The position numbers and the translations under genes were made by a program. A DNA stretch of 47,075 bases, taken from NCBI GenBank assembly GCA_001750625.1, contig MEIE01000005.1, forward strand, positions 1-47,075, written 5' to 3'. Numbering within the stretch: position 1 is the stretch's first letter; every line of letters begins with the position of its first letter. Below the pieces are notes generated by a model, which searched no databases, was not told where the DNA came from, and worked only from the letters and a program-made list of their open reading frames with translations. Source of the stretch: Candidatus Amphirhobacter heronislandensis (GTDB lineage Bacteria > Pseudomonadota > Gammaproteobacteria > Tethybacterales > Tethybacteraceae). Positions 21,085-28,920 of the stretch are shown here, piece after piece.

Positions 21085-22791
21085 ATGGACATTAAGAGCA
21101 ACGACACCGTCAGCTTGGAAAAAATTCTCAATCTGGGCACCCTTCATGTGCCTAAGTTTCAGCGCGATTATTCTTGGAGCAAGACCGAATGGAAGGAGCT
21201 CTGGGAAGACATAGACGACACATTCAGCACTTCCATGCAGATTGATCACCACTACATGGGCTATATGGTTCTGCAAGAGCATGCACCCGAAGCCGACGAG
21301 CACTTCGACATAATCGACGGTCAGCAACGCATAACCACTCTCTCCCTTCTTCTGCTTGCAGCCGTCCAGCATATCAAGGACATGGCACCTTCTAGCGAAA
21401 GAATAACTCTCCTCTTTGAAGCTTGCATAGGAAGCAAAAGCCCCACTACCCTCGAAATCACCAATAGACTGATTCTCAACAAACACAATAATCCGATTTA
21501 CTCAGAGTTGCTCAAACTAGATGGCGGACCGAACCGCAAAGAGATGATTGGGTCCAATCGACTTCTTTGCGGGGCCTTCGACTTTTTCAAAGAAATGATT
21601 GGCAAAAAATGCACCGGCGGTGAAAATGATTTTGCCGAGCTGGCGGGCGGCATCCTAAAAAACCTTCACTTCACATACATAACCGCAAGCAGGGATACAA
21701 ATATATATAAAATTTATCAGACGCTAAATGCTCGCGGCCTTGAACTATCAATTAGCGACTTGCTTAAAAACCATCTATTCACAACTATAGACAGCAAAGA
21801 AGGCCTGGGAGAAAAGCAAATAGATGATCTTCAGGATAGGTGGCGAGATATTGAAGACAATGTCAAAGCGGCCAATCTTGCAAAATTCATATCCTTGGAG
21901 TGGAACAGGCGCAATGAATTTTGCCGTAAGAAAGAGTTGTTCCAAAAGATAAGCAACGAACTTGACACTTCCCAAAGCGTTCATAGATATCTACGCACGT
22001 TAGATGGGAGCAGCAAAATGTACGCTCAATTACTCAAGTATGATCCTGATTACTGGAACAAAAGATGTCGAAAAATCACAGGTGAGATTCGAGCATGCCT
22101 TCGCTGCCTCAACGCCTTAGGAATCAAAAGTCCGCATGGACTATTGTTGACCGCCCTTCAAGAAATGTCGGATGAAGCCGAGCGCCTAAAGTCTATTCTT
22201 CGAATAATTACAGCGATTTCGGTTCGCTATAACTGCATATGCCAGAAACAAGCAAATATACAGGAGCAAACATACAGCAAAATTGCCAACGCCATTTCTC
22301 GAAGAAAATTTAAATTCGATGACAGAACTAAACAAATGTTTCAGGACATGTATCCTTCAGACAAAGAGTTTGAGGCCGCCTTTGCAGAAGTAGAATTTAA
22401 CTCTGCCCTCAAGCCTAAGTACCTCCTAATGTCCCTAGAAAACAATATAAACACAAGGGATATGATAGGCAAAAGCAAGGTGACCTTGGAACATATACTG
22501 CCTAAGAAGCCAAGCAACGAGTGGAAAAAAGATTTTCCCGGCAAGATTCATGAAAACTATATCCACAGATTAGGGAACATGACTTTGCTTCCCGAAAAGC
22601 CCAACAAAGAGCTTCGCAACAAACCTTTTAAGGAAAAGAAAAAAGAATTTAAAAAATCCTCAGTATTGCTGACTAAAACACATGTAAGCAAATATTCTGT
22701 TTGGAATCCGAAAAACATTGATAAGCATCAGCGATTTCTTGCCAAGTCCGCGCTTAAGGTCTGGTTCATCAACTGGGATTCGATCAAATGA
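21085..22791 (+). CDS. DUF262/DUF1524 protein (GmrSD-like, putative modification-dependent nuclease)
   Basis: The N-terminal DUF262 domain shows VPKFQRDYSW (residues 22-31) and DIIDGQQRITTLSLLLL (from residue 75); the DGQQR motif is the ParB/Srx-like nucleotide-hydrolysis site. The C-terminal DUF1524 His-Me (HNH) nuclease domain has LEHILP (His470) and RLGNMTLL with Asn498, then NKELRNKPF. Both domains in one 568-residue chain is the layout of GmrSD and related type IV enzymes that restrict phage DNA with modified bases. The substrate cannot be read from the sequence. Composition is much AT-richer than the flanking genes. The start is ATG 21085; an earlier G-rich run at 21069-21074 could bind ribosomes. 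Confidence 0.9.
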   Translation: MDIKSNDTVSLEKILNLGTLHVPKFQRDYSWSKTEWKELWEDIDDTFSTSMQIDHHYMGYMVLQEHAPEADEHFDIIDGQQRITTLSLLLLAAVQHIKDMAPSSERITLLFEACIGSKSPTTLEITNRLILNKHNNPIYSELLKLDGGPNRKEMIGSNRLLCGAFDFFKEMIGKKCTGGENDFAELAGGILKNLHFTYITASRDTNIYKIYQTLNARGLELSISDLLKNHLFTTIDSKEGLGEKQIDDLQDRWRDIEDNVKAANLAKFISLEWNRRNEFCRKKELFQKISNELDTSQSVHRYLRTLDGSSKMYAQLLKYDPDYWNKRCRKITGEIRACLRCLNALGIKSPHGLLLTALQEMSDEAERLKSILRIITAISVRYNCICQKQANIQEQTYSKIANAISRRKFKFDDRTKQMFQDMYPSDKEFEAAFAEVEFNSALKPKYLLMSLENNINTRDMIGKSKVTLEHILPKKPSNEWKKDFPGKIHENYIHRLGNMTLLPEKPNKELRNKPFKEKKKEFKKSSVLLTKTHVSKYSVWNPKNIDKHQRFLAKSALKVWFINWDSIK

Positions 22792-22831
22792 AATCTTGGA
22801 AACATTTTCCTAAAGCATGCGGTCGCTTTCT

Positions 22832-23506
22832 TCAGGATTTCATCATGGTTTCCTGAAATCTCCGATCAAATTCCTTTTCCCTGACCCAGCTAAAGCGCTT
22901 AGGGCTGACAAAAGACGCTGCCATGCGGTTGGATATCAAGCCAGCGATTTTTGCCTGGAATGACCGATCTTCAGGATTCTCGTGGTCCCCCTCCTTCGAG
23001 CTGTCGTCAGGCACCAGCATGATATAGTGGATGTTTGCATATTTGAAGATGCTAGCCAGCTCTCGATCCACTCCCACTTGATACATTCTCTCGAGAATGA
23101 GGAGCGTGGCCTGCGCTTTTGCGACATGCTCTTCGCAGAGTTCCCGGAAAATGAGATTCCAGATCTTGCGGGCACGCCGGCTTTCGTTGATTTTCGCAAT
23201 CAAGCCACGTCTATCTTCCTTGGCGAGGCCGGGCGCCAGATTTTTCAAGGCTTCCTTGAAACGATCTAAAGCGAGGTCGACTGATTTTGCGAAATCAGTC
23301 TTTTCGATGAGGACGAGACTTTTGCCCTCTTCAGTCTCGACGACTTTGTAGTAGTCGCAGCGATGCATGCGCCCGAAGTCAGCCCAGAGCTGGAGCACGA
23401 AAGACTCGCGTCCGTCCTCCTCATCAAGGCTCACCGCCTCGATGGCACTTCCTGCCGCCACCCGCTGCCGGTAGCAGTCGAGGATTATGATCCTAAGCGC
23501 GAGCAC
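22832..23506 (-). CDS. Unrecognised 224-residue protein coupled to an AAA ATPase
   Basis: I do not recognise this family. The protein is mostly helical-looking and charged, with EEDGRESFVLQLWADFG near the N-terminus, a central stretch rich in Lys/Arg/Glu (residues about 90-150) and a hydrophobic beta-like segment YANIHYIMLVPDD at about 172-184 followed by an acidic linker. It starts at GTG 23506, overlapping the 3' end of the upstream ATPase by 14 nt, so the two are translationally coupled. Such ATPase-plus-effector pairs are common in anti-phage systems; by position it could be the effector or sensor, but no catalytic motif is evident. Confidence 0.7.
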   Translation of the reverse strand: MLALRIIILDCYRQRVAAGSAIEAVSLDEEDGRESFVLQLWADFGRMHRCDYYKVVETEEGKSLVLIEKTDFAKSVDLALDRFKEALKNLAPGLAKEDRRGLIAKINESRRARKIWNLIFRELCEEHVAKAQATLLILERMYQVGVDRELASIFKYANIHYIMLVPDDSSKEGDHENPEDRSFQAKIAGLISNRMAASFVSPKRFSWVREKEFDRRFQETMMKS

Positions 23507-24789
23507 GCATCATTTCTCCGAAAAGGATTTGCATGTACACTTCGTTCAGCGAGTCCTGAATGAACTTGTCCTTGGTGAAGTAGTTCGCGGCGACTATCCG
23601 ATCGAGAACATCACTGTCCCTGACGCTGTATTTAAGATACTGGAGCGTGAACGTGCTGTGCGTCGCAATCACTATATTGATCCCTTTCAGGGCAAGCTTG
23701 GTTAAAACAACCGCCAGCGACGACTGCCATGCCGGATGCAGGTGCAGCTCGGGATCGTCTATGAAAATGGTTGAGTTCTCCTGCACTAGGCCCCGCTCAA
23801 CAAGTGCCAGCGGAGGCCATTGAAGCCTCGATTCTGAGGCCTTTCTTCCCCTTGAAATAAAGCTGGCCGCCTTCGTACTCGAACTTTCCTCCTATGATTT
23901 CGCTGATTTGATCCAGCTCTTCTTGGAAATCCCCTTGCGCGGCCCGAGGGAAGTCAAGCATCTTCGACAAATCCTCGTGGTAAGAAGGAAAGCATTTGGC
24001 CAAGCCATTCCCCCTTGGCATCCTGAAGCTTTCGATGCTGACCTGGGTTTCCAAGTTATCCAGATAGATGACAGAAGGCATGCCGCTTATTTTTGCAGCA
24101 TTTTTGACTGCGACCTTGCATTTGTTGCCCGTAGTCGCGAAGCTAAGCGCGCCCTTGATGTCGAGGCTGAATTCTTTTCGCTCTCCAGCTGCCAGCGCTG
24201 AAAGCCTGGGCGCCATGAAACTGCCCAGCAGCAAATCCGGCAAGGTCCGTTCAAGGGATTTGTGAAGAATCTTTTCCGGCGACAGCCTGGCAAAGGCCTT
24301 GATCGCCCGCACCGCGCGCTGGATTTCCTCGTAGTCCGTGCGAGACCCCCTCTTTTTGGCGGCAGCGGCCCCATTGGCCCGTTTCTTCGCGGCGCCGTTG
24401 CACATGGCTTCCGCCGTGAAAGCCGGCGCGGCGGCTACGGCGCGGACGCGCTCAACATAGCTCGCGCCGTCCCGCTCCAGGAAATGCAGGACATGCGCTG
24501 GCATCTCCGCAAGCTCCGCGATTTCCCGCCTCAGCGGGTCGGAACGCCTCCTGGCTCCGTAAGGCAGCAGCCGATGAAGGGTTTCGATCTCATGGCCGAC
24601 GAGGTTCCAGGCGTGATTGGAGTTGACCGCCCGCAGCGCCGAGTACAGCGTCTTGGCGGCGTAGGTCTTGCCCGAGCCGTTCCAGCCGCAGAACAGCGTG
24701 AGCCCGCCCAGGCCGATGCTCCCATTAGGGAGATTGCCCAGATTTTTTATGCTCGCAGTGAGTTTTATGGTGAATTCCTGCCCCGGGAC
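23493..24789 (-). pseudogene. AAA (ABC-type) ATPase, copy B, frameshifted near 23800
   Basis: This copy aligns along its length with the intact ATPase at 24988-26352. Walker A reads GWNGSGKT. The first frame stops at 23797-23799 after MASAGTC; the +1 frame resumes with LVERGLVQENSTIFIDDPEL (Walker B, where Asp replaces the usual Glu) and ATHSTFTLQYLKY (switch His kept), stopping at 23493-23495. Against copy A, 26 nt are missing between ASAG and LVERG, in the ABC signature region. No ATG, GTG or TTG lies at the homologous N-terminus (about 24789); a longer frame reaches an ATG at 24879 across a promoter-like element. Real inactivation or sequence error are both possible. Confidence 0.8.
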
Positions 24790-24790
24790 A

Positions 24791-24819
24791 ATTATAACAT
24801 ATGTTTTTCTTTTTTTCAG
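24791..24819 (-). promoter_or_regulatory. Upstream element of ATPase copy B (TATAAT preceded by an A-tract)
   Basis: On the minus strand CTG, an A-rich tract, CATATGT and TATAAT (24791-24796) lie just before the region homologous to the N-terminus of copy A. The same arrangement precedes copy A at 26353-26380. The box is so close to the coding region that transcription would begin inside it, leaving the real start unresolved. It may instead be an UP-like or binding element. Confidence 0.35.
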
Positions 24820-24987
24820 ACAAGACCGGAAAAGCCCGGTACTACAAGCAAAAATATATCCTTTGCCGCCTGGTTTCATCGAAAATCAGCTCCGGCGCGC
24901 TCCAAAGGCTGGGAAATAGGACGCCAGCCATCTCCCCTTCGGCTCTTCACCCTGCCCTCTGCCTGCAGAGATCGATCTCCCAAGTGC

Positions 24988-26352
24988 CTAGTCGCCGGCA
25001 AAGCCCCGATACATGGTGCGCACGTAGGTCTCGCTGAGCATTGCCTGGACCTGCTTCATCCTGTCGTAGTTATTGTCGTAATCCTTGAGCTCCCCGTTGA
25101 TTCCCTTGCCGCAGCTGCAGTGATTCACCGCGAACATCTTATCGAAAGCCTCGCTGTTCCGCGCGCGGTATTTCAGATGCTGGATTATGTAAGGGCTGTT
25201 CGTCACCAGCACTATGTTGATTCCGTCCAGCGCCAGACTGGTCAGGATCTTGGAAAACTCGACCTGCCACGCCGGATACAGGTCCGCCTCGGGCTCGTCA
25301 ATGAAAATCGTGGCGTTCTCCCGCAGCAGCCCCCTCTCGGCAAGCAGTCCCAGAATTCCAAGCCGCCGCACGCCAGCAGAAGCCAGCGCGGCGTTGATTC
25401 TGCGCCTCTTCTTCTCCTTGAAATGCAGGACGCCGTCTGCGTACTCGAGTTTTCCTCCGATGGTTTCAGCGATCTGGGCGCCAATGTCCCGAGAAAGGCC
25501 GGACGCGGACGGCGGACGGTCAAGCATGTCCAGGAAATCGTTGTGGTAGCAGGGAAAGTCTTCCGCTATCCCGTGCTGCGACCTCAGCCTGCCGAAGGCC
25601 CTTATCAGGCCGCTGCTGATCTTGGCCTCCATCCCGTCCAGGTAAATGACTGACGGCATCGCGCTGATTTTCGCAACGTCCTTGACCGCAAGCCTGCATT
25701 TGCTGTCCGCCGTGGCGAATCTCAGCACCCCCTTGATGTCAAAGCTGAAACCGCTTTTCCCGCCGGCGGCCAGCGCCGACAGCCCGGGCGCCATGAAACT
25801 GCCGAGCAGCAAAGCGGGCAGCGAGCTTGCAAGGGATTTTTGCAGCACCTTCTCCGCCGGCATCCTGGCAAATCTTTTGATCGCCTTTATTGACCTCTCC
25901 ATCTCGGCGAAATTGGCCTCCGCCACCCTGTCAGTGATCCTGCGGCCGTTCCTGAACCTCTTGGCGAATCCGGGATGCAGCGCCTCCGCGCAAAAACCCT
26001 GCCGCCCGGCCAAGGCGCGCACGCGCTCAGCGTAGCGGCCTTCCTTCAGGAGATGCGGGGGCATCCCCGCGAGCTCGGTTATTTTCCGCCGGAGGACAGC
26101 GGTCTTCCCAACAGGCCCGGCAGGCAGCGAGTGAGCGATCGTTTCGACATCATGGCCGACGAGGTTCCAGCCATGGTCGGCGTTCGCCGCCCGCAGCACC
26201 GAGTACAAGACCTTGGAGACATAGGTCTTGCCCGTATTGTTCGGGCCGCAGAGAAGCGTGAGGCCGCCCAGGCCAATCTCCCCCTTGGGAACCTTGCCCA
26301 GATTGGCTATGGAAGCGGTGAGTTTAATTTTGAAATCGCTACCTCGGGGCAT
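24988..26352 (-). CDS. AAA (ABC-type) ATPase, copy A, putative defence protein
   Basis: This 454-residue protein belongs to the RecF/OLD-like P-loop group of stand-alone ATPases often found in anti-phage systems. Walker A is GPNNTGKT (36-43), a signature-like ALASAG sits near 321-327, Walker B is TIFIDEPEADLYP (Asp352, Glu353), and the switch region reads LVTNSPY, with Asn385 where His is usual. The middle (about 60-300) is a helical insertion. The C-terminus (about 410-454) has a HCSCGKG segment not shared with copy B. ATG 26352 follows a TATAAT immediately, so the true start may differ. It is transcribed toward copy B and the partner gene. Confidence 0.8.
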   Translation of the reverse strand: MPRGSDFKIKLTASIANLGKVPKGEIGLGGLTLLCGPNNTGKTYVSKVLYSVLRAANADHGWNLVGHDVETIAHSLPAGPVGKTAVLRRKITELAGMPPHLLKEGRYAERVRALAGRQGFCAEALHPGFAKRFRNGRRITDRVAEANFAEMERSIKAIKRFARMPAEKVLQKSLASSLPALLLGSFMAPGLSALAAGGKSGFSFDIKGVLRFATADSKCRLAVKDVAKISAMPSVIYLDGMEAKISSGLIRAFGRLRSQHGIAEDFPCYHNDFLDMLDRPPSASGLSRDIGAQIAETIGGKLEYADGVLHFKEKKRRRINAALASAGVRRLGILGLLAERGLLRENATIFIDEPEADLYPAWQVEFSKILTSLALDGINIVLVTNSPYIIQHLKYRARNSEAFDKMFAVNHCSCGKGINGELKDYDNNYDRMKQVQAMLSETYVRTMYRGFAGD

Positions 26353-26380
26353 ATTATAACATGATTTTCATTTTTTGCAG
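26353..26380 (-). promoter_or_regulatory. Upstream element of ATPase copy A (TATAAT preceded by an A-tract)
   Basis: On the minus strand CTGC, an A-rich tract, CATGT and TATAAT (26353-26358) directly abut the annotated ATG. The element matches the one before copy B, so the duplication included upstream DNA. A transcription start about 7 nt downstream of the box would lie past this ATG. Confidence 0.35.
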
Positions 26381-26411
26381 GCACGCCTCGCCTTGCGCAG
26401 GGCCAGGCTAG

Positions 26412-26417
26412 TAAAAT
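26412..26417 (+). promoter_or_regulatory. Putative -10 box of the leuS operon
   Basis: TAAAAT lies 52 nt before the leuS ATG, in the short region between the island and leuS, with no strong -35 partner. A small hairpin with T6/A6 arms (about 26433-26447) sits between it and leuS and could lie in the leader RNA. Confidence 0.35.
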
Positions 26418-26469
26418 ACAACGCCTTACCAAGGGATTTTTTCAAAAAACCAGCCCCGGCGCAGTGGAA

Positions 26470-28920
26470 ATGCAGGACAAATACGACGCCAAGGCGGTCG
26501 AGCAGGCCGTCCGGCGGCGCTGGGAGGAGCGCGGCGCCTTCGCCGTCAAGGACGACGACCCCCGGCCGAAGTACTACAGCCTGTGCATGTGGCCCTACCC
26601 CTCGGGCGACCTGCACGTCGGGCATCTGCGCAACTACTCGATCGGCGACGTCTGGGCGCGCCACAAGCGCATGCAGGGCTTCAACGTCCTGCAGCCGATG
26701 GGCTGGGACGCCTTCGGCAAGGACGCCGAGCTCAAGGCCCGCAAGGAAGGAATCCACCCGGCCGCCTGGGTGGAGTCGAACACCGCGAACATGCGCCGCG
26801 AGCTCAGGGAGCTGGGCTACATGGTCGACTGGAGCCGCGAGCTGGCGACCTGCAACCCGAAGTACTACCGCTGGGAACAGCACCTGTTCCTGCGGATGTG
26901 GGAGAAGGACCTGGTCTACTACAGCCCGACCAAGGTGCTGTGGGACAAGGCCACCGGCACGGTGGTGGCGCGCCGCGACGTCGACGACGGCAAGGTGGCG
27001 CGGCAGGACGTCGAGGTCAGGGAGTTCCCGGCCTACCAGATGCGCCTGCGCCGCTACGGCGAGGAGCTGCTGGCGGGCCTGGCGAAGATCGCCTGGCCGG
27101 AGAAGATCGTCAAGGACCAGCAGTACCTGATCGGCCGCAGCGAGGGCATGAGCATCAGGTTCGCGCTGGAAGCCCCCGCCGCCGGCCTCGAGGAGATCGA
27201 GGTCTACACGACTCGCCCGGACACCCTGATGGGCGTGACCTACATGGCGGTCCACGCCAGCCACCCGCTGGCCGCGGCGGCCGCCGAACGCGACCCGAAG
27301 ATAAAGGAGTTCTGCGAGCAGGCCCTGCAGATCCTGCCGATCGACGCCGGCAACGCCGACAGCGAGAAGAACGGCGTCGCGCTCGACGTCCGCGTCCTCA
27401 ACCCGGTCTCGGGCGAGCCGGTCCCGGTGTGGGTGGCCGACTACGTCATCGACGACTACGGCAGCGGCGCGCTGATGGGCGTGCCGGCCCACGACGAGCG
27501 CGACTTCAGCTTCGCCCGCAAGTACGGCATCCCGATCGTCCGCGTCAACGCCCTGCCCGGCGCCGACCCGGCGGCGCCGGTCGAGCAGGCCGAGGTCGCC
27601 AAGGGCGTCGCGGTCAACAGCGGCCCGCTGGACGGCCTCGACCTCGCCGGCTGCGTCGCGAAGCTCGAGGAGCTGCTGGGCCCGAAAGGCAAGGCGCGGC
27701 GCGACCACAACATGAGCCTGCGCGACTGGCCGATCAACCGGCAGATGTACTGGGGCACGCCGATTCCGATCATCAAGTGCGCCAAGTGCGGCCTGGTGCC
27801 GGTGCCCGACGAGGACCTGCCGGTGGAGCTGCCGCTGGACGTCGACTTCCTCAAAGAAGGCCTCGCCTCCCACCCCGAGTTCGTCAACGCCAAGTGCCCC
27901 AAATGCGGCGCGGACGCGCAGCGCGAATGCGACACCATGGACACCTTCGTCAACTCCGCCTGGTACTACGCCCGCTTCGCCTGCCGCGACGCGGCGGACG
28001 AGATGGTCGCGGCGCGGGCCGCGCCCTGGCTGCCCTGCGACCACTACTTCGGCGGCGACGAGCACGCCCAGGGCCATCTGGTCTACGCGCGCTTCATCCA
28101 CAAGGTGATGCGCGACCTGAAGATCCTGCCGCCGGAGTCCGGCGACGAGCCCTTCGCGGCGCTGCTGTGCCAGGGCATGGTCCTCGGCAGCGACCGCAAG
28201 AAGATGTCCAAGTCGCAGGACAACACCGTGATGGCCAAGGACATCCTCGAGCGCTACGGCGCCGACACCGCGCGCATGTACATCATCGGCATCGGCAATC
28301 CCAAGGACGCCTACCCCTGGAACGAGGAGCACGTCCGCGACCACGCCCTGTTCCTCGAGGCGCTGTGGACCCTCGCCCGCGAGCGCCGCGAACAGGTCGC
28401 CGCCGGCGCGGACGCCGAGCCGGCGGCGGCGAACGGCCTCGCGCTCAAGCGGCTGCAGGCGGCGATCGACCGCAACCTCAAGGAGCAGCGCTTCAACAAC
28501 CTGGTCTTCGGCGGCATCCACTCCATCCGCAACCTGGTCCGCGACAACCCCGAGGACGCGGGCCTGCAGCATCAGGGCTTCGCCGCGCTGCTCAAGACGC
28601 TCAACCTGATCGCGCCGCACGTCGCCGAGGAATTGTGGGCCGGGCTCGGCTACGAGGGCCTGCTGATTGACGCCTCCTGGTGGGAGCCGATCGCGGCGGC
28701 CGAGCTGCAGGGCGACGAGCAGCTGTACGTCGTCCAGGTCAACGGCCGCAAGCGCGACGAGCTGACGGTCGCCGCCGGCCTCGGCGACGAGGAGGTGATC
28801 GCGGCCGCGCGCGCCTGCGCCAACGTCGCCCGCCACCTCGAGGGCAAGCAGGTCGCCCAGGCCAAGGTCGTGCGCAAGCCCGGCGGCCACGGCATCGTCT
28901 TCTTCGTCGCCAAGGGATGA
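26470..28920 (+). CDS. leuS: Leucyl-tRNA synthetase
   Basis: This is the class I synthetase that charges tRNA-Leu, with a CP1 editing domain. I chose ATG 26470 because MQDKYDAKAVEQAVRRRW matches the family N-terminus; a GTG two codons earlier is possible. The protein has 816 residues. The catalytic signatures are intact: HVGH at 49-52 and KMSKS at 578-582. The editing pocket has TTRPDT and GVPAHDERD, with the universal Asp at residue 345. Zinc-type Cys pairs CAKCG and CPKCG follow, and the C-terminal tRNA-binding domain ends the protein. Its stop overlaps the start of the LeuRS-like gene (ATGA). leuS followed by lptE and holA is the ancestral order. Confidence 0.98.
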   Translation: MQDKYDAKAVEQAVRRRWEERGAFAVKDDDPRPKYYSLCMWPYPSGDLHVGHLRNYSIGDVWARHKRMQGFNVLQPMGWDAFGKDAELKARKEGIHPAAWVESNTANMRRELRELGYMVDWSRELATCNPKYYRWEQHLFLRMWEKDLVYYSPTKVLWDKATGTVVARRDVDDGKVARQDVEVREFPAYQMRLRRYGEELLAGLAKIAWPEKIVKDQQYLIGRSEGMSIRFALEAPAAGLEEIEVYTTRPDTLMGVTYMAVHASHPLAAAAAERDPKIKEFCEQALQILPIDAGNADSEKNGVALDVRVLNPVSGEPVPVWVADYVIDDYGSGALMGVPAHDERDFSFARKYGIPIVRVNALPGADPAAPVEQAEVAKGVAVNSGPLDGLDLAGCVAKLEELLGPKGKARRDHNMSLRDWPINRQMYWGTPIPIIKCAKCGLVPVPDEDLPVELPLDVDFLKEGLASHPEFVNAKCPKCGADAQRECDTMDTFVNSAWYYARFACRDAADEMVAARAAPWLPCDHYFGGDEHAQGHLVYARFIHKVMRDLKILPPESGDEPFAALLCQGMVLGSDRKKMSKSQDNTVMAKDILERYGADTARMYIIGIGNPKDAYPWNEEHVRDHALFLEALWTLARERREQVAAGADAEPAAANGLALKRLQAAIDRNLKEQRFNNLVFGGIHSIRNLVRDNPEDAGLQHQGFAALLKTLNLIAPHVAEELWAGLGYEGLLIDASWWEPIAAAELQGDEQLYVVQVNGRKRDELTVAAGLGDEEVIAAARACANVARHLEGKQVAQAKVVRKPGGHGIVFFVAKG

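Larger units (their letters stand above)
21010..26380. other. Putative defence island between the uracil-DNA glycosylase gene and leuS
   Basis: Between two housekeeping genes lie four genes of different composition: a DUF262/DUF1524 protein read rightward and, facing it, two related AAA ATPases with an unrecognised small partner. The DUF262 gene is clearly AT-richer, uses rare codons such as ATA, and contrasts with the GC-saturated flanks; the ATPase genes are intermediate. No integrase, tRNA target or direct repeats were seen at the edges. Inference: horizontally acquired anti-phage genes, based on family content and composition. Confidence 0.65.

Noticed and set aside
23797-24879. Copy B ATPase starting at ATG 24879 as an intact short protein
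   Set aside because: The added N-terminus crosses a promoter-like element duplicated before copy A, and the protein would lack Walker B.
24814-24987. Possible terminator or small gene between the two ATPases
   Set aside because: Only weak short stems without a T-tract and no open frame with family features were seen; nothing is called.
21010-26380. Island boundaries as integrase or transposon attachment sites
   Set aside because: No tRNA gene, direct repeat, terminal inverted repeat or recombinase was found at either edge.
26368-28890. 840-residue open frame antisense to leuS
   Set aside because: It mirrors the codon pattern of a clear LeuRS in GC-rich DNA, has no recognisable domain and low-complexity His/Arg/Ala composition.
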